Below, piece after piece: positions 49,324 through 64,000 of a stretch of DNA of 64,000 bases. The stretch spans positions 4,534,001 to 4,598,000 of the forward strand of contig NC_043998.1 of the NCBI RefSeq assembly GCF_902150065.1, given 5' to 3'. The notes beneath the pieces are model-generated. The model had not been told where the DNA came from and searched no databases. It saw only the letters and a list, made by a program, of their open reading frames with translations. Position numbers and translations under genes: made by a program. Each line of letters opens with the position of its first letter. Within the stretch, counting starts at the first letter, position 1. Origin of the DNA: Myripristis murdjan (taxonomy: Eukaryota; Chordata; Actinopteri; Holocentriformes; Holocentridae).

Positions 49324-52300
49324 ATGACAGCGCCGACAAGGAAACAAGTGCTACGGCTAATTTGTCAGTTCGGGGCTTTTATTCTGACCCGATTTGGATT
49401 TTGGAATTGCTTTAGCATGCTGATGCTGTTCGCCGAGCGAGCCGACGCCAAAAGGTAAAAAAATAAACAGGTTTATATCAGGGACTGGCATTGTTTTGCT
49501 GACTCTAGCTAGCTGGAGTTGGACACACATCCAGGAAAGTTACACTTCAGTATAGTCTTCACCAACAGGACCGTCATTACAACAATTTAGAGCTGGAGAA
49601 AATAGCTATCGGAAAGTTTAACTGTACTCCAGCGTTTTCACAGATTTGCACTTGAAACTATAAGTGCTAGCTTGTTGGCTAACAGTGAAGGTGTCGTATT
49701 GCAGCAATTAGACCAGTCCTCTCCAGTGGCTGCACTCATATGGAGCTGTTCAAGTGGGTGTATTATGCATGGTCTGTAATTTGCCCGTCTGTAATTTAGT
49801 TGTAGTGAAACTGAACCCCTTGGTCGTATTGGGTGTGTATTATGTTAGTGTGGTGGTTTGGCCCCCCTGTGGCCACCACGGCTCTCTGATCTGAAACTGA
49901 TGTGCACTCAAAAGCTGATATCTTCTTTTATAAGAGGTGTTCAGTCTGGGACGATATGCTTATTTCCCTATTCGATACTATCACGATAATTCCGTGACAG
50001 TTCGATATGTATTGCAATTCTTAAGTATTGCGATTTGATCTTAGGATTTATTGTGATTTTTTGTTTTGTTTTTTAATTATCCACTAGTTTGTGGTTGTAA
50101 AGTGTCATGAGGCTCTTATTATCCTAAAGGTCACTATAGGTCATTTTGTACAGTGATGTCAAGTTAAAAAAAAAAAAAAAAAAAAAAAGTTTTACTACAG
50201 TGTAATAGATACTATGGAGATACATCATCACATGATTAAAAATACACCATTTTAGAATAGGCCAAAGTAACACATTTGCACTGCATGCAAAAACCTGCAT
50301 GGTTTGTACTCCCATCTGCATGGGATTAGCATAAGGTGGGCATGTCTGCAAAGGGGAGACCTGTGGGTCATGTGACTCCTTTGAAAATGACCATGTCAGT
50401 TTTTCACTCGCCAAAGTTTAGCCTAACTTTGAAGTGATGTTTTGCCACCTTGTCCGCAACCTAACATTATTTGCTTGGTACCATTTCCTCAGGTTGTCTA
50501 ATTTCATTGGATATCAGTGATATTCATGATCCTTACTTTAAATCAATGCACAAAAAAAATCAGGATACTTAAGTGAATCGTTTTTCTCCCCACTTGTACT
50601 TATACCTGTGTAATGCTGCTACCACATGGCTGCGCTGGGGTGTTTTGCTATTCCTTGGCGCCTTTTAACAGTAGAGTTGGTTTAAAAGTTTGCACAAAAT
50701 ACGTCATAGAGTTTGACTTCAGGTCCTGTGATTCTACACCATTTCCAGAAAGCCAGACATCCAGGTGCCTTACCTGTATGTGGACATGGGGGCCGCGGTG
50801 CTGTGTGCCAGCTTCATGTCCTTTGGGGTGAAGAGGAGGTGGTTTGCCATGGCTGCTGCTTTGCAGCTGGCCATCAGCACTTATGCATCTTACGTTGGTG
50901 AACAGGTGCATTATGGTGATTGGCTGAAGGTGAGGCTGATAGTATTGTTGGTTGTGACTCTCCCCTGCACACACTTCCCCGTAGGAATATTTACATTATT
51001 TCCAAAAGTCTCATTGATAATAGCATGGGGTTTCATCTGAGCTGGGTTTGATCCTGACTGTCTCATGACTCTAATTAGGATAAGCGGCTTGGGAATGAAT
51101 GAATGATTAAAAAGAGCAGTTTCTCACTTCTCTACATTGAGGGTGATCCTTCTGCAGGCATATAAATAACATCAGCATAAGCTTAGATCATATGATGAAA
51201 ATATTAATCAGATTGTTTACAGAAATGTCCACAGAACACCACGATGTCTCAGCTGAAAATGTCTTTGTTGTTACACTGTGGGCCGTCCTTAGGATTCATG
51301 AATATACATTTACATACTGGGGTTGACTGTGGGGGAAATTTGCCTGTAATCTTTACTGACTGAACCTTACTGCACTGCAGGTACGAATGTATTCCAGAGC
51401 GCTGGCCATTATAGGAGGCTTTCTGGTCCTAGCCAGCGGGGCAGGGGAGGTGTACAGACAGAAACCTCGCACCAGATCTCTGCAGTCTACTGGACAAGTT
51501 TTTCTCGGGGTCTATCTAATCTGCATGGTGAGACCCTTCATAATCATAGACAGGATTTCATAGGGAAGAGCTTATCAAGATACCCTAAATCTTTACAACC
51601 CAAGAGAAACATCAGAAATAATAAAGAGGCAACAAAAACAGAGCAGGAATAGAAATTGCCAAGGCAAACCAGTAGACATTTATGTGATTAAGCCTTATAG
51701 TGAAGCCCATACTGAGGTACATTTTGTTAAATAGACAATACAATTCTAAGAATTAGAAAAAAAATGGTTAAGAAAAAGTGAAGCTAAAAGACTGTACTGG
51801 CGAAACATCACCCAGGATTCACAGTGTCTGACCTAGATAGAACAATTGTTCTGTGCATATGCGCCTCCTTGTCCTCCATATGTCATGAGAAAGACCTATT
51901 TGGAATCAATTAGCACAGAGCAGGGCAGCAGATAATCATTTATAAAGAGGAGAATAGGACCTCATGCATTTAAAAATGAATTACAACTATATGTAGAAGG
52001 GCTGCAATTAATCGGAGTATTGAATCGCAGTTTTTATCTAGAATGCTTTTTAAGTAAAGACCGACCAGATAAATGGTTGGGGGTTATAAGACAGAATATA
52101 CAAACAAAAAGCTGCCTTTAGTGCTTGGCATTTAATTAACGCAGTGGCGCTTTCCCACCACCAGGTGTACTCCCTCCAGCACAGCAAGGAGGACAGGCTG
52201 GCGTATCTGAACCACATCCCCGGGGCAGAGATCACTTTGATGCTGCTCGTCGTGCTGTTTGGGGTTTTGGCCCTGGCTTTCCTCTCCGGCTGCTACATCC

Positions 52301-52473
52301 GCCTGGCCGCCCAGATCCTGGCCACCGTCCTGCCACTGGTGGTCCTCTTCATCGACGGCAACCTAGGCTACTGGCACAATACTCGCAGGGTGGAGTTCTG
52401 GAACCAGATGAAACTGATCGGGCACAACGTGGGCATCTTCGGCGCCGTGCTGATCCTCGCCACCGACGGCTGA
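49324..52473 (+). CDS. tmem101: Transmembrane protein 101
   Basis: Four coding exons, 49324-49454, 50749-50929, 51381-51527 and 52165-52473, join at GT-AG sites to give 255 aa (human TMEM101 257). The match is strong along its length: KPDIQVPYLYVDMGAAVLC in exon 2, IIGGFLVLASGAGEVYRQKP and LQSTGQVFLGVYLIC in exon 3, YSLQHSKEDRLAYLNHIPG and YWHNTRRVEFWNQMKL in exon 4, ending ILATDG. Multiple hydrophobic segments indicate a polytopic membrane protein, probably seven or eight helices. Human TMEM101 was reported to activate NF-kappa-B when overexpressed; its molecular function is otherwise unclear. The ATG at 49324 is chosen over an upstream in-frame ATG at 49228 because it aligns with the mammalian start. 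Human TMEM101 neighbours LSM12, as here. Confidence 0.95.
49952..50064. repeat. Decayed dispersed repeat in tmem101 intron 1
   Basis: GGGACGATATGC, ATTCGATACTATCACGATAA, GTTCGATATGTATTGCAATT and AAGTATTGCGATTTGAT follow the pattern of a fish repeat family built from GATA/CGATAT motifs, as remembered. Ends and target duplication were not identified. Confidence 0.4.
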
Positions 52474-52683
52474 GCGCTCAAGCTCCCACGGACAGCTTGA
52501 CAGACTGAGGTGTCGGTGCTGGATGACGATCGTAGGCCTGATTTTGGACTCAAGCCACCATCGCTCAGTGGCCTCTCAGGACTCAAACAATCCACGTGAG
52601 ATGGTTAGACACTTGCACAATGTAAGCCATGTTGACTGTCACTGTTTACCTGCAGTCAGCTTCTTTTTTTTTTCTTGCAAGAA

Positions 52684-52689
52684 AATAAA
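52684..52689 (+). terminator. tmem101 poly(A) signal, proximal
   Basis: AATAAA 211 nt past the tmem101 stop codon. Confidence 0.6.
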
Positions 52690-52893
52690 CATGAGCTTCC
52701 TTTTTGCAGTTCCAATAATTTATTTAGATTCATGTTTACATTTTGTCTCTGTTGTATTGTTATGCTCTGAAACCTGACACTGAGTATTGGTAAAACGTCT
52801 ACAGGGAAAGCTATCTTGGATTCGAAAAAAGTTAACGGTCATATTGCGGTTTTACACTAAATGGGTAAATATTTTATTATGTATGATGGAAGA

Positions 52894-52899
52894 AATAAA
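52894..52899 (+). terminator. tmem101 poly(A) signal, distal
   Basis: A second AATAAA 421 nt past the stop; alternative 3' ends are possible. Confidence 0.5.
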
Positions 52900-54798
52900 G
52901 GGAAACTTGAAGTTTAACTTATCTGGTATTGCCTATGTCTGAAACAGGAGGGCTACAATTATGACCATTTTGTATTATACACTTTTTTGTATGTTGTTTT
53001 GCATTTGTTTGAACTGTGCATTCCTATGAATGTAGGTCGCCATGTTACTTCATAATAAGCCCTGGTTTTGTATCTGCTGTGTACATACTGTTCACATTTT
53101 TTATGAAACTCTGTTCAGTTCCCAGAAAAGTGAGCAAAATGAAGATTATCATCCATGTTTGCAAAAATATGTTAAACATGTAAATCAAACTACTTAATTC
53201 CACTGACAAGTGCACAAAATGCTGTTTAAATAAATCTGATTTAATTAGAGCTGTTTAATTTGGATGTCCCTCTTTCCTGGAAGTGAAACTGCGGTGTTGT
53301 CTGGACTGGATGTAAGTGGTGCTGCATTGATTTAGGCTGGATTTACACCAGCACACCTAATGACCTCGTCTGCCAGGCTGCCCTTGACTCAGCAGCAGGT
53401 TATGCAAGCATGATAACCATGATCATTTACATCATGCTGTTACAACTGATTCAATATAACAGCCTCGTGTGTGGGAAATGTGCAGATGTCTTATTTGGAT
53501 AGCTTTCAAACTGAAGAGGCTGTCAAACATTTCATGTATCCCTGGACAAAGACAACAGTTTTATTGTGAATTTTCTGCTGTTTAAGTTGGATAATAATAA
53601 TTTCTGTGATTATAGATTTGCTATGAAAATACACACCAAGTTGATCTTACATTTATGTTGAGGCTAGAGAAGTTCAAAACGTTTTGAACAGTTTTAGAGG
53701 GATTCAAAACTTTTTAACAGCAGTAAAACAAAAAGCTATAAAATTGTTTTTCTGCTGGCGTTGAGTAAAACGGAAAATCCAATTTGCTCGCTTCAAATCT
53801 TTATTTTCCATTTTGCCTTTCTCATAACGAAACACAGTCTGCAAAGTTAGGCAATGTATGCAATTGCATGATTCCTATTTCTATTACAAGCCGAACGTGA
53901 CATCACTGCCTCGTTGCTTTCAACAGGATAAGATGAAAGTCTGGTTCAGCTGCACCTTACTCAGGTTCAGTGCAGCCTTGGATGATCTTACTGCATCTAT
54001 ACGCCTGTTCACACCAGGCTTCTGACAAAAAGGAAAACAATGTCTCAGTGGGGATGAGATTCAGACCTGTGAGCCGCATTGCACAAATGTGTATCACAAG
54101 AATCTGTTAATTTAACTGAACCACCTTGAACTTTGTGCCTTTGCAAAGAGAGAATAGTTGACAACGCATGTTTAGAACTGTTAGATTTTTTTGATTTTCC
54201 CTATGTTTATGAACTACAAGCACACCAAAATATTAAAACTTAAATTAAATTTCAGTGATGAGGCGCCCATGATGAAGTGACAAATATCACCATGTCAGTG
54301 TCTCCTCTAATAATAGAAAATGATGTATGTTATATTAGTGAGTTATAATTTGTTATAATCTGACAGTGAAGTGCAGCATTGTTAAAAATAGCCAACAATG
54401 AGTAAAAAGCCCAGAGATCAGATCTCAACCAGTTCTCAAGGCATTTAAGGAGAATTTTATAAAAGAGAGAACCATGGGCAGGGCTTGATTTAAGGTCAAG
54501 TGGTGATGAGGATTTTAAAAATGTGGGACTGATGATATTGATAGTGTCAGTCCTTGCCACCGCATGGTCACAGATACAGACACAAGCTAAACAAAAGCTT
54601 TAAACAAGGTCCACAGATGTTCAGAAACAGCCCAAGTCCTCACCTAGGTCCCATTCTACAGACCATGGTTTCTGAAGACTTGATGCAGGTGGCAGGTCAA
54701 AATGGAAATACATATTGTAAGTGATAGGAGGTGTGTGGCAAACAGTCTCCAATGCAGTGAGTACACCACAGTCACAAAACACTCTCATAGCCTAAACA
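52900..54798. other. Intergenic between tmem101 and the LRR gene
   Basis: The two genes converge here. I see no exon or clear repeat. The right half probably includes the 3'UTR of the minus-strand LRR gene. Confidence 0.5.
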
Positions 54799-56089
54799 TC
54801 ATTTTTCTTGTGTCTGTGAGTCGGTGTCACTCACAGTTTGCTTGTTCTTGCGGTTGCGCTCTGCCTTGACCAGAGCACCAATCACAGCGAGCATGACAGT
54901 GATGGTGATGACCAGCACTGAGACCGTCTCAGCCATGCACAGCTGGCTGTCCATCGAGGCCAGGGTGGCCCCGGCCAGCTGAGGAGGGGCGTGACAGATG
55001 ATGTCTGCATAGTCCTCCACCTTCAGGTGTCGAACGCGGTGGATCTTGCTGAAGACCCGCTGCAGGTCACAGTCACAGGTCCAGGGGTTAAGGGACATCT
55101 GGAGGTGGGTGCTGGTGGTTTGGAGGTTCAGGAAGGTCTTGAACTTGAGGTGCTCCAGCTGGTTGCCCTGGAGACCCAGCAGAGTCAGGCTGCGTAGAGG
55201 CGTCAGAGCCTCGGTCTCGATCAGCGAGATGTTGTTGTGGCTGAGAAGCAGCACCTCCAGGCTCTGCTGCCGGGTCAGCAGGCCATCCTTCAGCACGTTC
55301 AGCTTGTTCCCCGCCAGGTTGAGGAGGCTCAGGCGAGAGAGGCTGATGAGCACCTTGAACTCCATCGCATAAATCCGGTTGTAGCTGAGGTCCAGTTTCC
55401 TGAGGTTTTCAAAGTGGTTCAGCGACGGGGAGTCCACATGCTGCAGCAGGTTGTGGTCTAGCCGCAGCTCTTGGAGGGAGGACAGGCTTTCAGAGAAATC
55501 CTTAGGGAGCCAGCGCAGCCGGTTAAAACTCAGGTCCAGCCGCTCCAGAAATTGTAGAGATGACAGTGCCTGGAATTAATTAGTTAACACAATGATGAAA
55601 AGTGACATTGATGGAAAATGCAAAACATATCAGTTGCTCTTCACAGGTGTCAGAAATTACAAATAAGCATGAATATATAACCCAGCAGAGTTGCATGGAG
55701 GTAGCTTTTCACAGACAAAATCTATGTACTCACTACCAGGCATTCTATAATGGGAGGGGAAATGACATAAAACACAATTCCTGTTTTTGTACCTGTGGCT
55801 GCAGAGTCTGGATGCTGTTGTTGGACAGGAGGAGGATCCTGAGTGACCAAAGCCCAATAAAGGACCCGCTGCGTACCTCCGTCAGCTCGTTCCCACTCAG
55901 GTCCAGCAGCCAGGTGCCATGGGGAACAGAGTGAGGGATGTGTGCCAGCTGACGAGACCGGCAGTCCACCAGGTCAGACGACTCGTAGCACAGGCAGTGG
56001 TTGGGGCACAGCTTGAAGCTCAGCACCGTGACGAAGAGCAGAGGCAGGAGAGGCATCACACCGACCATCGTTTGGGAGCTGGAAGGCAT
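54799..56089 (-). CDS. Leucine-rich-repeat single-pass membrane protein
   Basis: Two coding exons, 55793-56089 and 54799-55569, join in phase 0 (donor CCACAG/GTACAA, acceptor TTCCAG/GCACTG) to give 355 aa. In order: a signal peptide (about residues 8-26, VMPLLPLLFVTVLSF); an LRRNT cap (CPNHCLC, Cys 43); about seven LRRs (LLDLSGNELT, LRILLLSNNSI, LERLDLSFNRL, LQELRLDHNLL, LRKLDLSYNRI, LSLLNLAGNKL, LEVLLLSHNNI, LTLLGLQGNQL); an LRRCT cap (NPWTCDCDL onward, residues 260-310); a membrane helix (about 315-333); and a 22-residue basic-then-polar tail. This is the layout of small type I LRR proteins such as the LRRC3, LRTM and LRRC52 groups. I could not assign it to one. Its position between tmem101 and lsm12 has no human equivalent I recall. 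Start chosen at the ATG at 56089; 56068 would also keep the signal peptide. Confidence 0.85.
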
Positions 56090-56165
56090 CCTGTGTTCAG
56101 GCCAGAGTCCGCTCACTCCTGATCCAAGGCATGGCAGCAGATCATGACTAACCTCTTGTGCACAA

Positions 56166-56463
56166 GTTGAATCTGAAGGCCCTTATTAATTTTGTATGAG
56201 TGTACGAAGAAACCAACAAGACAGCTTCAAGGCAACACTGTTGATGTCGATTCAGTGAATGCTCTATGAGTGGACATTGAATATTTGTGATTAGAGGGGG
56301 ATTATGGGCTTATACAGATAATCACAAAACCATATCTAGGGAACAAACCTGGCCTATTTTGGAGCCATTCCCAAAATACAGATTTGCATCTGCTACTGCA
56401 TGATACAGATATGAGATTATTCATGAGGTCGACTTCTCTCCCAGTACCTTATCACGCAACATG
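56166..56463. repeat. Direct duplication, copy 1 (LRR gene upstream flank)
   Basis: Begins GTTGAATCTGAAGG, 77 bases upstream of the LRR gene start codon, and matches 56839-57148 in the same orientation with roughly 85-90% identity in the core. Well-kept blocks include ATTATGGGCTTATACAGA, ATCTAGGGAACAAACCTGGC and CAGATTTGCATCTGCTACTG. Likely overlaps the LRR gene promoter or leader. Confidence 0.85.
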
Positions 56464-56838
56464 ACTTGCATCCACTGACTTTCCTCTTGCCTCTTTTTGG
56501 AAGAGAGCCGTCTCTCTCTCTCTCACCGAGTTTCAGGTCTGCCACGGCCCTCTCTGCGAGCTTGGATCACCCACAGCTTCATTTGATCGTCAGTGGAGCT
56601 GTACATCAGAACCAGTGCTCCTTGCTTGCTTATTCTTTAGTTTTTTTTTTGTTGTTGTTGTTTTTTTCATTTATTAATTTGGCCTTGGAGACAGTGACAC
56701 ATCATTTGCTTTCATTTCTGCAATCTTGGTCGGTTTATCTCTGCTTATCATTTTCTGTAAATAAACCTTCTTCATTGGCACACTGAGTTTTTTGGCAGTC
56801 TTTTCTCACCATTTTGGTTCTATGTGGGCAAAGATTTT

Positions 56839-57148
56839 GTTGAATCTGAAGGACACCATTAATTATAGACCAATGTATGAAGATAGTGACAAGATGAGAC
56901 GACACAAGAGAACTGTTCATGTTGATTCAGTGAATGCCCTGTGAGTGGACGTTGAATATTTCTGATTAGAGAGGGATTATGGGCTTATACAGAACCACAA
57001 AACAGAACCACATCTAGGGAACAAACCTGGCCTCGTTTGGACCCGGTCCCAAAATACAGATTTGCATCTGCTACTGCATGATATAGATAAACAGAAATGA
57101 GTATTCATGAGATCAGTGACTTCTTTCCTGGTATCTCATCACATCATG
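56839..57148. repeat. Direct duplication, copy 2
   Basis: Second copy of the 300-bp unit, about 375 bp beyond copy 1. It keeps the same block order. The spacer contains a T/GTT-rich run (56640-56666) and AATAAACCTTCTTCATTGGC. Confidence 0.85.
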
Positions 57149-58620
57149 GGTTTATGCAGCCTCATCACCTGAGGACAGCTGGAGCTCGTGACACTGTTTT
57201 TGGGTTACTGAGGGAATCAGCTTATTACCCACGGTGGTAAAAATGACAGAAATTTTGCCCCCCTGGCAGAGCGCAGTGACTTTGACCTCCAAAACAAATC
57301 TGAATGTTACCATCAAGGCTATTGAGACTCAAAGTTAATTCATACCGGTAGATACAGTTTAACCTGAGGACAGTCCACAGAACAGCCTGAGAGGTCAACA
57401 CAACAGGAGGTGTTACCCAAAAACTACACAAGCCTACCTGAAACCGGGCTGAATAAACACCGTTCTTCTTATCGATTGCTCCCAGTTAGATCTGAATGCA
57501 CTGGCAGTAACAATTTGCACACATTACTAATTGCCTTCAAAAACATGAGTACTACCACAAATTATCAGTAAAGATGTAGCACATCTGATTTACTGTCAAG
57601 TGCTCTCCGTTACCCAGAGGACACCAGTAAATGATGTCAAGTAACTTTGGGGAAACCAGAGGCTTTGGGCATTTAAATAATTAATGCAATGTGGAGCTAA
57701 TCACAGAACTGATAGGTGCAGTTCCTGTAATTACCCCTATCCATCACAATACGGCTACCAGGCAAAACCTACAGAGAAATTTAGGGACTACCCAATAAAT
57801 AAATAAAAAATAAAAACCTTTTAAAAAATTGACAGTGTATGACTCATCACATTAGAAGCAATTTTTCAACGGTAGTGATCTCTTTATAAGAAGCATCACC
57901 AACTAAACGTCAAACAATCGTATCCTTTCTTTCACAACTTCCTAAAATAATTCTCAGAGCTGCTAAACACTGATCCATTACTAAGTCCTCACCATCTGTT
58001 TCCTTAGGGTTCAATACTCAAAACCAAGTGATTGTGTTTAATGTTGCATTGAAATCATTCTTCACGAGTACTTCAAAAAGTTGTTAAAATTACAGTATTA
58101 CAGTCAGAATTTTTGTTACTTTTATTTTAGAAAATGTCCTTTTAAAGTGTGGCGTTTCAAGTCACATTTTGTTTAAAATACAGAAAATACAGACACTTGT
58201 AGAACATGGATACAGCAAAAAGGAAACAATGACAGAAAATAAAGCTAACAAGCCTTTCTGACTGTTCTAGTTTTATCTTTTTGAGAAAATGGAATTGAAG
58301 GCAAAGGAAGGAGGGTGGAAAAGAAAAGGCTTTAGGGACATAAGAGGGGAGGAGTGGGGGCAGAATGAGAAGTTAGTTAAGGAAACTATGGTTGCTTTAT
58401 GGTTCATGTTTAAATTATTCTTTATAAAGTCTAATTTAAGATTTAATCTTTCCTCTTTCTTTTTTGTCTTTTTCATTTAATGGTTTTTTGATCTTCCGGA
58501 CCCAGGGCCCTCAGCGCTCCTCCTCGTGGTCTCAGACTGAGGGCAAGGAATGCCGACCTAGTCTGGCAGTGGGAACAAAACTGCCCGCGTCGCCTTCCCC
58601 GGCCGACCCACACTGCCAAC
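57149..58620. other. Intergenic and lsm12 3'UTR side
   Basis: No additional gene recognised. The right part probably carries the lsm12 3'UTR. Confidence 0.5.
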
Positions 58621-63424
<4,804 letters not shown>

Positions 63425-63932
63425 AATGCTGAACAATTTATCATTATCTAGATATGATCATGTGTGATATTAATATCTCCAAAGGGCAACGATAAAGATT
63501 ATATCAAATTTACGGTTAGGGCTATAGCCTAAGACAGTGCCTGGTGTCTTCTGATCCAAAAAATATTTTGTGAACTAACTGCATTTTCTACATGCAGTTT
63601 TTTGAAGCGTGCTCAGTTTTCACTGTTACACCTGAAATATTTGCTGAAGCAGGGGTTTCAGCAAAATGTTTGATTTTAATCGTTTTTAATTTATTTTAAT
63701 GCAGCCTACGACAGCGATTGGTCTGTTCTGGTTAATAAAACACTTTGTGAAGTAACTGCATTTTCCTACACCCATTTACTTCTATTGTGCTGGCTTTTTG
63801 AAGGCTTAATATTCACTGTTACTAAACTTAAAATCTGAAATAAGGGTGATCCCACGGTCGTATCGTATAGGCATTGAAATACTTGGCATAAATATCGAGG
63901 TATGAAATTGAGTCCATATCGTGCAGCCCTAG
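63425..63932. mobile_element. Decayed hAT-like MITE in lsm12 intron 1
   Basis: The right end, complemented, reads CTAGGGCTGCACGATATGG, a common fish hAT-type terminus. The left end AATGCTGAACAAT matches it at 9 of 13 positions. Flanks GAGACATT (63417-63424) and GAGACATC (63933-63940) agree at 7 of 8 positions, fitting an old 8-bp duplication. Similar blocks recur inside (AACTAACTGCATTTTCTACA and AAGTAACTGCATTTTCCTAC), suggesting internal duplication. Confidence 0.55.
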
Positions 63933-64000
63933 GAGACATCCTGTCACAGCTCAGCAGCTCGGTGTAATGGCATCGCACTCATGATGCTTGATAAAACAAC

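Overview
This is vertebrate nuclear DNA, almost certainly from a teleost fish. The genes are split by GT-AG introns, the background is AT-leaning and rich in microsatellites, and the repeats are typical of fish (hAT-type MITEs, a tRNA-derived SINE, an L1-like LINE, a Tc1 element). Gene identities come from reading exons and splice sites by eye and comparing them with remembered protein families; no database search was run.

Layout: (1) 1-335, minus strand: first exon, 5'UTR and TATA box of the type I collagen alpha-1 gene (col1a1), including the stem-loop around the start codon and two tiny upstream ORFs. (2) About 336-33,487: some 33 kb with no gene I can support. It holds microsatellites, three MITEs (5991-6483, 19086-19309, 27933-28238), a SINE with target-site duplications (17483-17655) and LINE 3' tails. 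It lies upstream of col1a1, so it is the natural place for long-range collagen enhancers, although none can be proven from sequence alone. (3) 33,488-39,292, minus strand: a complete 11-exon retinol-saturase-like gene (614 aa). (4) 41,728-42,191, minus strand: cone-type transducin gamma subunit gngt2 (70 aa). (5) About 44,418-47,765: a decayed L1-like LINE split by a 1,630-bp Tc1-family transposon. The transposase frame is open, but the expected catalytic glutamate reads as lysine. (6) 49,324-52,473, plus strand: tmem101 (255 aa). (7) 54,799-56,089, minus strand: a two-exon leucine-rich-repeat type I membrane protein (355 aa) that I could not name; its upstream flank carries a direct duplication of about 300 bp. 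(8) 58,621-61,975, minus strand: exons 2-5 of lsm12; exon 1 lies outside the window. (9) 63,425-63,932: a decayed hAT-like MITE.

The genes do not form one pathway. col1a1, gngt2, tmem101 and lsm12 all have human counterparts on 17q21, so the window looks like a conserved vertebrate linkage block into which a RetSat paralogue and the LRR gene are interleaved. RetSat (retinoid metabolism) and gngt2 (cone phototransduction) sit side by side in the same orientation, which is suggestive but may be coincidence. I found no clearly new molecular system. The most interesting items are the conserved collagen 5' regulatory structure, the Tc1 copy whose long inverted repeats run into its own coding region, the duplicated flank of the LRR gene, and several MITEs with exact target-site duplications.
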